This document shows positions 43,177-54,138 of a DNA stretch of 64,000 nt, in pieces. The notes under the pieces were generated by a model. It saw nothing but the letters and a program-made list of their open reading frames with translations, made no database searches and was not told where the DNA came from. This DNA is from Cylicocyclus nassatus (lineage: Eukaryota; Nematoda; Chromadorea; Rhabditida; Strongylidae). Numbering within the stretch: the stretch's first letter is position 1; each line of letters starts with the position of its first letter. Both the position numbers and the translations under genes were made by a program. The stretch is taken from contig CATQJL010000223.1 in NCBI GenBank assembly GCA_958299035.1, positions 4,334,359-4,398,358 on the forward strand. The letters run 5' to 3'.

Positions 43177-44279
43177 CTTTTTGGAAGAGATCCATAAATG
43201 TGCTCTATCTTGTGAATAACTCTTGCGGTTTCTAATGCTGAATTAGTAATCTAGCCATGTGCGTCATCGTTTTTTATCTTTGTTTCGTTGAAAAAACTAC
43301 ACAAAGGAAGAAGTCTAAAAGCCTTTCTATTTTTTTAAAGCCTTGGCCTAATACGCCTTTGAGACCATGGGTAATACATTATCCTCATAAAATCTTGTTG
43401 AACAGACAATGCAGGCTTTTCCTTCAACGTATTCTAATATTCCGTTCCCTTCTAGTCGTAAAATGAAATTGAAAATAGCGTTTTCTGTATCAAAGTAGTA
43501 ATTCAGTTTGCAATTCATCAAGAATCTTTATCTAATTGAGTTGTTCATTAAACTGGCGCTGGAAAAGAGAATATTTTACAAAGTCCAACAGCATATGTCC
43601 AATGAAGATTTGGTTCACTACGTCTCTTACATGTCAGAAGGTTATCTTTGGAATGTTATATTCTTTGGTATGATTATTTCAGCTTAAGTAGGGTTTCTTG
43701 AGAACTTAATATCTTCAGTTAAGTTTGAACATGCGACATAGTTACACATAGTGCTCTCTGTGAAGTGTTTCCAACTTGAACGTTTCCGGCTTTTTATCCA
43801 TAGAGCAGTAATTGTTCTCTCTTGAATATATCGCCCACTTCTCGCGAACGCAGTCGAGGTGGCTGCAAGCCAAGGTTTTTTGCTGAGCAATGATACTGTA
43901 GTGCACGTGACGCATAACCAAGGAGTTCTGAATAAATTGAATACACGAAAACATCTTCTTGAAAATTGTCCTTCGAGAATTGTCAGAGAGAATGTGAGAG
44001 CATGAGCGCATAGATGAGAACCTGAATTGGCTTCAAATTAGTTATAGGGCACTTATTGATTATAGAATGCAGCTTTCAGATGCTATAGATATCATGTTAC
44101 CGGATAATGTGAGCCTTGTTGGTGAGCTTATGTAGCTTGTTATTTTCACCTTGTTTTTGAAGCTGTGGCCCTTGGATTCGTATACTTTTTTCTACGCCGA
44201 AACTCTTTGAAATGTTGCTATAGCCGCGTGAAATACGCCGCCATCGCCGAAGTTTTGCCTAAGCGCAAGATGAGAGCCT
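43177..44279. other. no convincing feature
   Basis: AT-rich; overlapping minus frames of 68 and 89 codons at 43684-44011 lack splice or start support. Confidence 0.35.
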
Positions 44280-44465
44280 CTAAAAGAAAATAATGTGTGT
44301 TTGTGTGCAGCTACTGGTATTGACTGCCACTCGAGAGGACTCGATATAATTCACTCTGCCCCGCCGTTCCCGTAAATTGGACCTCGCAAGTGTGCATGCA
44401 AACCGGGGGGCATCATGTTGCCAGCGAAGTGCCGCCAATTCGCGGTCCACACGCCACGAGTCATT
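44280..44465 (-). CDS. candidate terminal exon, 61 codons, unknown product
   Basis: After a good acceptor (GAATATTATTTACAG) in phase 0 the frame reads NDSWRVDRELAALRWQHDAP, then a basic stretch RSNLRERRGRVNY, and ends at TAG after THIIFF. It is GC-richer than its flanks with a biased choice of third bases, which favours real coding. Upstream on the same strand the frame stays open another 18 codons, so a different start is possible. On the plus strand a TGTGTGCAG acceptor and a CCC|GTAAAT site bound a shorter piece. No domain recognised. Confidence 0.4.
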   Translation of the reverse strand, partial: NDSWRVDRELAALRWQHDAPRFACTLARSNLRERRGRVNYIESSRVAVNTSSCTQTHIIFF

Positions 44466-45050
44466 CTGTAAATAATATTCACTTGAGAAATGCGGAAGTC
44501 GACTGTCAACCTTAAATGCCACTTTTTCTCACAGTTTTGCGATTTTTTGTGATGGTGAGGTGTTTGCGAGTGAAATCTTATCTTCGTCTCAGCATCTGTT
44601 GGAGCTAAAAACTTTACTGCTTAACCTGAGCCTGCAATTCGCGGATCCTGCACTTTAAGAGTTGCAACCTATTCACAAGCAAAGCAGAATGGGTATCGTT
44701 TTTCGTCTAGTGCTCTAATTTTACCGGATAACAGTGGAGAGAAAAATCTAAAGGCAATTAGTCCAAGATTTATATTCTTCTATGCACATAGCACGCAAGT
44801 CTCTGCTCCAATGTGGACAAACTATAGTCTTTTGACGTGTGCCTTGCAACTCCTTGAATCTTTATGTTATTTAATTGAATCTAGTTCTAAAGTTGAGCTA
44901 TATTAGTGTAGACTGTTAAGGTAATATGTCTTGTTGAATATTTTTGTGTTATAACAGTATCCAAGCAGTATTAGTACTAGTCTTAAATCTAACTTAAGTT
45001 TTGTTACACTTGGAAAAACCTTATAACTCTCGAAAGGTTTTCCTTCATTT

Positions 45051-45296
45051 TCACAGTATCTTGAGCGTTATAGCTTTGCGATGTATAAACCAGACACATA
45101 AAACTTGCAAATTGTTTCCGTCAATTTCCCAACTTGCTTTATTGGATAACTTGAACTTCACTGATTTCGTATCAGGATGATGTGTTGGGAGCCCCGTGAA
45201 AAGCCTAAGGAGGTAAAAAAGAAAAATGAGAAAAAAGGAAGAAAATGGAGGTAGAAGTCTCTTCAAAAAATTGTCTCTACGTCTGTTGTAACTCAT
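45051..45296 (-). CDS. 81-codon ORF, possible type II membrane protein or spliced exon
   Basis: A real ATG opens MSYNRRRDNFLKRLLPPFSS, followed by FFLIFLFYLLRLF, which would be a signal anchor, and a hydrophilic remainder ending KAITLKIL. However, the bases encoding the hydrophobic part (CTTCCTTTTTTCTC...TTACCTCCTTAG) are exactly what the end of an intron looks like; in that case only the piece from about 45208 down (LFTGLPTHHPDTKSVKFKLS...) is exon. I cannot choose between these readings from sequence alone. Confidence 0.35.
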   Translation of the reverse strand: MSYNRRRDNFLKRLLPPFSSFFLIFLFYLLRLFTGLPTHHPDTKSVKFKLSNKASWEIDGNNLQVLCVWFIHRKAITLKIL

Positions 45297-45615
45297 GTTT
45301 ATTTAAGTGGAAATGATGTCATTGGATAGACCTTCGTTCCTTTCTTATTCATGCTACATGTGGGACTTTGCGAGGTTTTTAGGGTTATCCTAAAGTAAAT
45401 AAAATACAACAAAACTTATGTTACGATCTAATAGTTTCCGGGCGTAAGAGCTGAGTATCCCCGCATAAAAAAAATATTTGGTTTTTACAGCCGTTGACCA
45501 CAGTTATTTATCCTAAACGCAAAAAACTTGTGACGTTCGGGAATTGGCATTCAAAAGCTATTGAGAATGCAGATGAGAGAAGCTTCTTCACAAAGCACCA
45601 TTCAGCAACCGCTAA

Positions 45616-45750
45616 TCACACATCCTCTTGATCGTTTCGATTATGTGCTTTACTTTGGTACAGCATAGCCTTCAGAGTGTAAACCGATCCGAAATGTGCA
45701 GATGTTTTCATAGCGTGAGCCCAGATTGATAGCGACTCAGACTTTCTCAT
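45616..45750 (-). CDS. short ORF, unknown product
   Basis: From ATG: MRKSESLSIWAHAMKTSAHF, then GSVYTLKAMLYQSKAHNRND and a stop after QEDV. The frame is open 21 codons further upstream, where AAA|GTGAGC could be a donor. No domain recognised. Confidence 0.25.
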   Translation of the reverse strand: MRKSESLSIWAHAMKTSAHFGSVYTLKAMLYQSKAHNRNDQEDV

Positions 45751-46115
45751 AATAACCTCTAAGATTGCGCTCACTTTCTTTTTCAACAAATTTTCTTTGC
45801 AAAGTTTTAACAAAATACCTTGTTATGTCTGTGCTTACAAATGAAGTATATTGAGTGATCTAGCCTTTGTAGACTTTCTAGATATAGTGCATTTTTTTCT
45901 GATGCAGCTTGATTCCTCTATTCCAGATCTGTGCTCGATAGCTGCTGCGCGTTTCTCCAAAGGAAGTTATGAACATTTTTCCTTGCGAATGCATGCAGTG
46001 ATCTAATGAAAATAGCTGACACCACTGTTTGGATTCCAATCTATAATCTAGTTTCAGTCATCGTTAATATGAGATCCTTTCTAAGCGTTCCTTCATGGTA
46101 AGGAACATGCATTTA

Positions 46116-47135
46116 TTAGGTCGTCCCGAAAGTATTTTCGCTTTTTTCAAACGGTTGCCACAATCGATGGAACAAACCTTCTTAAGAGATCTTGGTAGCG
46201 TTCGATGCAGAATTTCATTCTCTTTCTAATATTTGTAAAACTGTTGCAAAACAGTCAATGAGCTTTCAGAAAATAACCAAAATCTGTCACCCATGCTTTT
46301 TGAGATGGTCAAGTTTAACGATTTTTTAAAACTTTCATATCAATCCTCAGAAGGAGTTCAAGTAACGATTCGATAGAGTAAACCTCGTAGAATACAACAC
46401 TTCTTTTTTCTCTTTCTCGTAGCTCGCCGTAATTTTTTAAAAGGTTTTTTAACAAAGCCATCGGATTTTGGCAGTCCCACCTCAGCAACAATCGCATCAA
46501 ACATCAGTAGTTACTCGGAATTTCAAGCTTTCAAGATGATGTATGACTTAATATTGAATTTATAAAGCAAATGAGAGTTTACGGATTCGAAATATCAAAT
46601 TTGTAGTTTTCCGGGTACAGCCTGGGGGCTCCTTAAAAAAATGAATTGTGATGATTTTATCCCCGAAAACTAAACGAATCGGAAACAAAAAACACCCGTT
46701 AGAAAGAGGAGAAAATGCTGCATCAAACAGCACCCGAGCTGCTCTTCCTTTGATGTTCTACAAGGATTTAGCTGTCCAAGTATGGAAATCGGTAGCATCA
46801 GTTGAAATTCTATTAAAAATGTATGACAAGCTATGGAAAAGAGAAAGAAGTTGCACTGTATTCTATGGTTTACTCTATCGAATCGTTACTTGAACTCCTT
46901 CTGAGGATTGATATGAAAGTTTCAAAAATTCGTGAAACATGACCATCTCAAAAAGCATGGGTCGCAGACTTTGGTTATTTTCTGAAAGCTCATTGACTAT
47001 TTTGCAACAGTTTTATAAACATTAGAGAGAGAATGAAATTCTGCATCGAACGCTACCAAGATCTCTTAGAAAGGTTTGTTCCATCGATTGTGGCAACCGT
47101 TTGAAAAAAGCGAAAATACTTTCGGGACGACCTAA
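46116..47135 (-). mobile_element. mariner-like MITE family M, copy 2
   Basis: Intact ends TTAGGTCGTCCCGAAAGT and its complement, TA on both sides (46114-46115, 47136-47137). About 270-bp terminal repeats, highly alike, and a core matching copy 1 (14428-15411) in reverse orientation. 1,020 bp; no transposase. Better preserved than copy 1. Confidence 0.9.
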
Positions 47136-47167
47136 TATATCAGTTTTGGTGATTTTACTTATAAACC

Positions 47168-47275
47168 ATGGAAAATCCGCAGAAGAAAACGCTCATAAGA
47201 TTTTATTTCGAAGAAATCCCAGCTAGCGAAGAAAGAATTGGAAGCAGCGCATCTAGGTGCGTCGAATGGTATGCA
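47168..47275 (+). pseudogene. short ORF start apparently cut by a MITE
   Basis: AACCATGG context opens MENPQKKTLIRFYFEEIPAS, then EERIGSSASRCVEWYAH, after which the frame enters the hAT-type MITE copy at 47276. Either a gene start truncated by insertion or a chance frame between two mobile elements. No family recognised. Confidence 0.25.
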
Positions 47276-47513
47276 CACGGTACGGCAGAGGTGTATGGAA
47301 GCAAGCTGGACTTCCTTTTTTTATGGCGAAAAAGCAAAGGGGATATCGTTTTTGTGGCCAAAAATTGTGACGTTTTTTTTAGTCGACGTTTCGTTTTCTG
47401 AGGGTTTTTTACTTCAGGGCTGAGAGTCAAAGAAACTTCTTGAAATTTCGCGAAAGTCAAGAGGGACTTCGTTTTCAAGAAGCTTAGATACGAACTCATT
47501 GCAGGGCCCTGGG
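47276..47513 (+). mobile_element. hAT-type MITE, copy 3, decayed
   Basis: Shares the order of blocks with the copy at 29536: GGTG..GGAAGCAAGCTGGA, AAAAAGCAAAGGGGATATCG, GACGTTTCGTTTTCTGAGGG, AAAGAAACTTCTTG, TTTCGCGAAAGTCAAG, ending GCAGGGCCCTG. The left end has lost its GCTCGGCAC motif. No target duplication visible. Confidence 0.7.
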
Positions 47514-47926
47514 TATGCACCAGATCAGAAAAGGCCGGACCAACCTAGCATCCTTCACTGTTCAGATCTGGTCTTGTTTCATAGAAATGATTTCGGGAAA
47601 TCATTGCATGAAGGCCTACATCAAAATCTCTATGAATCATTTTTATTGTAAACATTCACCGTAGAGATTTCATCTCCATGTGGCAACTCAAACAAATTCT
47701 TTTAGCATGTTTTGAGATTCTCTCGCGTTGAGCAATGATCATCATGATTTGTTATGCTACGCTTTCATCTGCCTAATGCTGATGTGAATGCTGATTTGAG
47801 AGTTGAGAATGGTGGAAGACCTTGCGCTCGAAATGGTGTGCGGACTCAGACTTCGAGATGTTTAGGAAGCCGTAGGGCATCTTTTTTTTGGCGAGTTGCC
47901 TTCTCCATCCAGGAGACGAGGAGGAT

Positions 47927-48106
47927 TCACTTTTGCTTTTCTTGCGTACTTTTTCGAAACATTTGGAAATCCAGCTGTCTCGCTGTGCGCAGTTTGTCAT
48001 GGAGCAGTGCGAGCAATGACGTAATGGTCGTGGCCAGATGCAAAAGTAGAAAGTCATAAAATCTGCAGGATTCGTTGTTTCCTTTATGCAGCCGCTGCAC
48101 CAACTG
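47927..48106 (-). CDS. candidate exon, unknown product
   Basis: After TGGTGAAAACCAG in phase 0 the frame reads QLVQRLHKGNNESCRFYDFL, then a hydrophobic-helical stretch LLHLATTITSLLALLHDKL, and ends TARQLDFQMFRK before a possible GTACGC donor or a stop shortly after. A second minus frame, open to 47773, is Ser/Lys-rich (SKSESSSSPGWRRQLAKKK) and could be the continuation if the exon is spliced. On the plus strand a 101-codon frame overlaps. GC-richer than flanks. Confidence 0.35.
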   Translation of the reverse strand, partial: QLVQRLHKGNNESCRFYDFLLLHLATTITSLLALLHDKLRTARQLDFQMFRKSTQEKQK

Positions 48107-48389
48107 CTGGTTTTCACCACACAAATGGGGTCCTTACAACGACCTACGCACTAAAAAAAGCACCTATTAGCGCTGAATTCGGTGCTGCGGGCGATGTTAA
48201 AGGATTACGTCAAAGAGTGCGTAATAAAAGGACGTCATTTCAGCGATTAATCCTGAGAAGGTTTATATTTGCCCTGTGCAGGGAAATCGACGCATGCATA
48301 CTAAAGAGCTCAGTTGCGCTTTACAAATCATAAACTTCGGCCTGGAAAATTTCTGGAAAATTTTAGCTATATTTTGTGCATTTTCACAG

Positions 48390-49595
48390 AATTTTGAATG
48401 CGTCCATTTCACTTTCACTGCTAAAGCTCCCAAATGGTGTACACTTCCACTTCAGTGGAACTAGTGATCTTGCGAATAAAGTAAGCGCACTTGTAGCAGC
48501 CTCACATTTTTATTTTGTTCTTGAAAAATCATCGCAGAGTTTTACTCTTTCCGACTTTATTTCTTGTGTGATTAGCGAAACTATGATTTAGCTTCCAAGC
48601 TTCGAAATTGCCAAAAACTGACTTTCCGAAAGTTTCTAGCCTGAGCTCGAAAGAGACGAAATGGGCGTGGCGGGTGCAAGCAATCGACCAATCACTGCAT
48701 GGATAATGAATAATCGTGCACTGGTAGCTTCTACGCTAAACGGTGATGGGTAACCGGGCGGAAACGTCCCTTTTCACTACTCCACTAAGAAGGATGGATT
48801 TGGCATTTCTCCGACTTGAGAACCCCCAGGTCAAAAATCTTCCTGAATCTTGTTCTGGAAGAAACAATGATTTTCACACTTGAAGAATGAACACACTTTT
48901 CGAGCAGCATTTGCATGATGCTAGACTACGCGCCAACCATAATTATGGGTTGAATCGCTTGGAAACTCGTCCATAATTCTCATACGGACGAGATGTCAAG
49001 AGCCAGACGTGCCATAGAGCCTGTGTTATGGAGCTGACATGAAAAATGAGTATGAGAAGCCATCAGTTATTGGCACGATGATCGCAAAACGTTATGTGCT
49101 TTGTTTGGCACTTTTCAAGAAAGAGTTTTTCAGTCATTAAGACGTCATCGTCTCGTTCGCCTTTTTTGTGCTACTTCCGAGTGAAAATTTTCGGAAACTA
49201 ATTCTGGCCGAGGTCTTAATTGAAGCCCATCAGGAGCACGCAAAGCAGTCAGCCTAAACATCCAATGATGCTCATCCGCTTAGTTTGGCTAGTGACATGA
49301 CCTCAGAACTAATTTTGGAGCCATCCGCCGTCATTTAGTGTCGAGTTGGGAGATTCTGTTTTTTTACAATAGAGTCAGTGTTTTTCGCAAGCTTTCGAGG
49401 ATCGGTTGATTGCCATCTGGGAGGATTAGTCGCCCATCACTATAGAATTCGGACGACGTGATTGTCGTCTTTTCAGGAAGATTTCCAAAAAGAGTCTAAT
49501 GGTTTTGGATTTTATGAAATTAGAAAGTTATTGTCAGAAACAGCAATATCTGATCTTTGCTTCCTCTTCTTGCAAAGACAAATCTGATAAGCAAA
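48390..49595 (+). CDS. candidate two internal exons, plus strand
   Basis: Exon A (48390-48480) follows TTGTGCATTTTCACAG, reads ILNASISLSLLKLPNGVHFH then FSGTSDLANK, and ends GAATAAA|GTAAGC in phase 0. Exon B (49538-49595) follows AAGTTATTGTCAG in phase 0, reads KQQYLIFASSSCKDKSDKQ and ends GCAAA|GTAAGT. Phases agree across a 1.06-kb intron. A second frame of exon A is open but stops before the donor. No start or terminal exon found; a 122-codon minus frame overlaps exon B. No domain recognised. Confidence 0.3.
48640..48790. promoter_or_regulatory. possible promoter-like patch
   Basis: GGGCGTGGCGGG (48662), CGACCAATCAC (48686) and GGATAATGAATAAT lie close together in a GC-richer stretch. These resemble a GC/GT box, a CCAAT box and a homeodomain-type site. 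In this window they fall inside the intron of the plus-strand candidate, which weakens the idea. Suggestion only. Confidence 0.15.
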
Positions 49596-50178
49596 GTAAG
49601 TACAACTTTACTGAAGGTGAAACTAATAATAGTTTGATACTCTGTTATCTCTTGAGTCCTATCCATATGTAACTCTTGCAAATTGTATACTAGAGCAACA
49701 TGAAAAAAATTCGCACTGAACTTTGTCCAGTACCGAATGAAGTCAAAGTAATGGCTGTGCAATATCTTTATGATTGTCTGACATTTGATGGTAATAATTT
49801 GCCGCTTTTGAACGACCATGAAGTATTTGGAACTTGTAGCATTATTTGATTCTAGTCTCAGATTACTCGTCGACTTTGCATGGCGCACAATTTTGATTGA
49901 TTTTGTCGCAATTCATTTCCTTTTTGTTGATTTTTGCAAGTGCTGCACTATTTGATTCGATAATAGCGAGCGTCATAATGCACAGAAGTTTGAGTGTTGC
50001 TTTGCTTTTTCAAAAAGTTGGCAAAGTGGAATAATAACCACTGAACAGCGGCTTTCATAGCTTTCTGTTGGCTACCACCATTCGAAAGTCGTCATTCGCC
50101 ATCATTCGACCGAAGTTGCTACGGTGACTACTTGTCAAGGGGACAGATCACCTGGCTGCTGCGCAGTAACGAATGCAG

Positions 50179-50393
50179 TTGTGTAGATTTTCCGCAAAAT
50201 ATATGTAGTGTGCTTACGGTGCCGAAAAAATGCGGCGATTTGCGCGTAAATAAATAATCACGCCTGTAACGCCGGACTTTCGCGCGCGAGTTGCCGGCAT
50301 TTCAGGTGTATCTATATGTTCATGCGCAAATTTTACCTAATCGCATATTCTTGCAATCGCAAGCACATTATATTGAGCGGAAAATCTACTCGA
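50179..50393. repeat. GC-rich palindromic repeat, copy 2 (MITE-like)
   Basis: GTGTAGATTTTCCGCAAAAT at the left pairs with the complement of ATTGAGCGGAAAATCTACTC at the right (terminal inverted repeats of about 40 bp), with GCGATTTGCGCGTAAATAAA and GTTCATGCGCAAATT inside. Matches the layout of the element at 2240-2452. About 215 bp, no coding capacity. Confidence 0.65.
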
Positions 50394-50401
50394 GTGTTCT
50401 G

Positions 50402-50563
50402 CTAGGGACCAGGCGCTCGATCGTGATTTTTGAGTTCCGCCAATTTTGAAGCAGATTGTGCTTTTGTTCCGATGATGTCAGAGCAGCTTTGAAGCTGTGG
50501 ATTTCCGTGCAGTAGCAGCAAGTGGAAAACGAATGCGCTTTTCTTTTCTTGCTCCGGCCCCAT
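50402..50563 (-). CDS. 53-codon ORF with real ATG, unknown product
   Basis: Opens directly after ...GTCATGTAG with MGPEQEKKSAFVFHLLLLHG and ends NHDRAPGP. GC-richer than flanks. A second minus frame across the same bases is open too (KAHSFSTCCYCTEIHSF...). It ends only 9 bp from the repeat at 50179-50393. No family recognised. Confidence 0.3.
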   Translation of the reverse strand: MGPEQEKKSAFVFHLLLLHGNPQLQSCSDIIGTKAQSASKLAELKNHDRAPGP

Positions 50564-50984
50564 CTACATGACACACGAGCAAGGCGTCACTTTCATTTAT
50601 GACTTGCGTTCACGATATCCTGAGCGAAGCGGAAAGTGCGTGTTCGGCTAATCTCGTTTCTTCGCTCTGCTCTGTAACCTCTCCTTTTCAACGAATGCTC
50701 AACGACGCGACGTCTACCTAGTGCTTGCAGACATCCCTGTAGAATTTTCTAGTTATGGATATACTATGTCGCGTCCAAATCGAATATGGCGGTGCATTGA
50801 AATTCTCATTGAGATTCTGATCTTATGCATAATGCGTAAAATCCTTCTATTGCCGTTTGTCCCAAAATTATGTTGACAAAATTGATTTGAAATTCATTAA
50901 TGGGAAAATGTAGAGGCTTATATAATATCAATATCATTTTATTGTCAGGTCGGAGTTTATGATTACTCTCTGAGCACAAAAAAA

Positions 50985-51095
50985 TTTTTTTAATAACTTT
51001 TCGATCTGATCTCATTTTGCAATACATTTACATAGTCCTTTTTGTAACGGGTAGATTGCTTTCTGGATCATTTCTTGCGGAATTTCGTTTCAAGA
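50985..51095 (-). pseudogene. mariner-type transposase C-terminal remnant, copy 2
   Basis: The minus strand reads NEIPQEMIQKAIYPLQKGLC then KCIAK, a stop, and DQIEKLLKK, which resembles the closing residues of mariner-class transposases (IPxEMI...LxKxLxxCIxxxGxxIE). The NEIPQEMIQKAI part is 38 of 40 bases identical to the plus-strand copy at 3836-3876. The internal stop and lack of a catalytic domain show it is dead. Confidence 0.4.
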
Positions 51096-52455
51096 TTTCT
51101 ACTCAGCAATGATTTACGAGGCTCAGTGCATGCTTTCGGTTCTAGATGTGGTCATAAAGGAAGAAAAGAAATTTTTGATGATACCATACTTTTTGATGAA
51201 CATTTTTATATTACAATAGTTTTGAGTGAAATTTTATCAATTCGATTTGGCATTAAAAACTAAATTATAAAAATAATGAGGGTCAGATCAATGCATGCAA
51301 TCCATTCCATTTCGCTCCTTGTTTGATGAATTTTCGTAGACACTTTTACTGCATTTTTCAACTCTTGGTTCTCTTTCGATCTGCGTGCTTTTGTGGACTA
51401 AGCCTTGCGAAAGTTCATTTCTTCTATCGTTTAATAGAAAATTAATAGAATGCTTGCTCGTCACATGTATCATTTAGTGTGAATTATTTTATGCAAAGGA
51501 TCCTTTTTTAGCCGGTTTTTATCCCCAGCTTCAAAGAAATTTTATCTCTAACTAATGGGATCCCATTCCTTTCATGACAATTTATTGGCATACGGTTTAG
51601 CGGTTGATTTCCTCTGTTGTGCTACCCATCTGTTCAATTTTTGTAGAATGGTTTTTTTTTGCTAAATAGATGTGCTTAGAGCTATTCTAAATTCGTTATG
51701 ATTGATCTCTTTACACTCCCGCTGCATTTGAATTCGAGGAAGAAATAATGAAAACGTAGGAAATTGATGCAATGGTACCAGAAAATGTTTTCTAGCATTA
51801 TTACTTGGAAATCGATTGTTTTATGTAAGTCTAAGTGTAATTGATCCTCCAAGGCCTGCATCTATAAGCGCTGTTATGGGATGCACGATAACACTGGGAT
51901 TATGAACCTTTCAAACTCCATGGGCTGCTTTAGTGCACCTTATTTCTTTGAATTTTGAGGCCAAAAATAATTTCTGAGTTTGCTTTTTGTGCATTAAAAT
52001 TGAAAATGATCGCACTCCAGCGCTAGTCGCGACGGTGCCATCATTTCCTACCTTCCTACCCTACCGCATCTCATTCACCTTATAAGCTGGCTTTCAATTT
52101 TGATTTGGCTCTTTATGAAGAACTTAGAAGCATCTGAAACTTTGTCAGCGAATTTTCCTCAATAATATTGATAAGCAAGGAAGAATTTTTATCTTGGGTC
52201 TTTCCCTCATTTTTTTTATGAAGTCTTTATCTGGCGATTGATTTTAACTTTCTTTCCTATGAATGAGGATTTGACCGCATGTAAAAAAAGAGTTTTGCGA
52301 CAACTGGCTCGACTTCGATCACCATATCACTTTCAGCATCAATGTGCACAAATTGAACAACGAATTGATTTCGTAATCTTTAGTTTTGCGTGTACTGGTT
52401 TGATATGGTGTTTTATTCGTCACGATCTGATTTATGAAGAAAATCGAACTTTAAT
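51096..52455. other. no convincing feature
   Basis: AT-rich. A 29-base stretch at 51796-51824 sits between TTTTCTAG and a GTAAGTCT donor but is too short to call. No repeats seen. Confidence 0.35.
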
Positions 52456-52700
52456 CAGCGCTCGGCACGAGGTGGCTTCCCGAAGATGCTAAAAACGAAG
52501 CCTCCCTTGATTTTCGCAAAATTTTACGGAGTCCCCTTTGACTCTAAACCCTAAACGTAAAAAACCCTTTAAAAAACGAAACGTCGACTAAAAAAACATG
52601 AACTGAGTTGTGTTTTTACGACCACAAAAACGATATCCCCTTTGCTTTTTGTTCCGAAACGATATCAGGCTTGTTTATAAGCCTTTTGTGCCGAGCCCTG
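52456..52700 (-). mobile_element. hAT-type MITE, copy 2
   Basis: CAGCGCTCGGCACGAGGTGG at the left and TTTGTGCCGAGCCCTG at the right. The core matches copy 1 in reverse orientation (CTAAACCCTAAACGT, AACGAAACGTCGAC, AACGATATCCCCTTTGC). 245 bp, the same length as copy 1. The flanks share only TTAAT directly at each end, so the 8-bp duplication has decayed. Confidence 0.85.
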
Positions 52701-53756
52701 TTAATTTCAAATTGATTGATTTTATGAAGTTTGGCTCTCGCACAAAGTTTCTGATCTGTACTGAATCTGACAGTACTAGAACATCATTCAGTCTCAATAA
52801 TCTTCCTCGATCTCCATGCTTTGAGCTCTTAAGAAAGGGTCATTGTAAGAGCTTCTTTCTGTCAATATTCTGGGGAAAAGGCAGAGTATGTTTTGCAATC
52901 TCTATGATTTTCTTTCGCGACCACTTCAACAACAAGAAAATTGCTCCTTTGTTTTTCGCATGGGACGAGTTTGCTCCATCCTGCTCCGGAAATTTTTTCT
53001 AAAGATTTTATCCTTGAAGCTCAAAACAGCTGACCAACAGGATGTGACAAATGGGAAGATTTTAAAATTTTAGCGGAAGTGATGTACGACAAATGAGTCA
53101 ATCTTAGGTAAAAAAGTTCGGAGTTTTTGCACGCATTCTTCCCACAGGCTGCAGCTTATACTTATACTTTCGTGCAATTTTGTGTTGAAGCTTTGATTGA
53201 AGTATTCGTCTTATTTCTTGAATAGAATCTTAACCAAAGTGGATTGAACCGAGCCACGTATTTTTGAAAATGAGAAGAATACATTCGGTCTGTGTTCAAA
53301 TTTGTTTAGAGTCAAATGTTCATAAAATTTGTCTCTGGATTGGTAGTGAACATCGGGAGTAACTTGTTTATATCATTTGTTTTTTGTGTTGTGGACAAAA
53401 ACGACCATTTTGCCCTGTCTTGATTTTGAGAAATCTCATTTTCTTGTATTCAACAGAGAATTGTATCCCTTTGTCTGTCAGTTCTGCTAGAAAAGTCGCC
53501 TGGGGTTTTCGAAAAGCTTTGTCGCGATTCTGCTGGATGCTCGAATTTGCAGGATATAATCCAAATGCTGTAGCTACATTCCCTCTTCTACTGGGAGCAA
53601 GTTCCTCGTAATCTCAATCAGCAGAAAGCTTTATCCACTAGCGTATAAGTCAGGAAATCAATGGCCACCTCCTTTCATCTGGCTGTGCCTCCTGAATCCG
53701 CTCTAATTGCAGGTTTCACGCACTAGAAAGCTTCTTCTCATCTAACGATACCTTAC
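52701..53756. other. no convincing feature
   Basis: A plus frame (to 53002) continues out of the MITE and cannot be trusted. Otherwise AT-rich with short frames. Confidence 0.3.
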
Positions 53757-53816
53757 GTCAGCGCGCCATCTCATAAGAAGGCCATAGTCGGGTTGTATAT
53801 ATTGACTATCGGAGCG
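53757..53816 (-). CDS. candidate 60-base internal exon
   Basis: It follows GACGAATATTTAG in phase 0, reads RSDSQYIQPDYGLLMRWRAD, and ends GCTGAC|GTAAGG in phase 0. The next open stretch on that strand (after GCTTTCTAG, CVKPAIRADSGGTAR then stop) is in phase but only 34 bp away, shorter than normal nematode introns. Upstream exon not found. Confidence 0.3.
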
Positions 53817-54138
53817 CTAAATATTCGTCCAGCTCCACTCAGGGTGTGCGGAAAAGTTCGTTATGGTTGTTGTGGTGTGCGTGTCCTCGAGAGAAGATAT
53901 CGCATTACTTTGGCGAATATCGCCTTCCGCTCGAGCATGAGATAAGAGCTGGCTTCGTTGGCACGTATGAGCCGTTCCTTATTTATGGGGCTTGGATAGC
54001 CTTTCAATCCAAATTTCAATAGGTTTTATCTTGGCGAAGGCCGAAATATGGCTAGAAGTCATGACTCTTCGGAGAGCGAATGCCTCATCTTGGCCTGCGC
54101 CTTCTTCAGTGAAATATTTTGGATGTTTTGCAGAGCCA

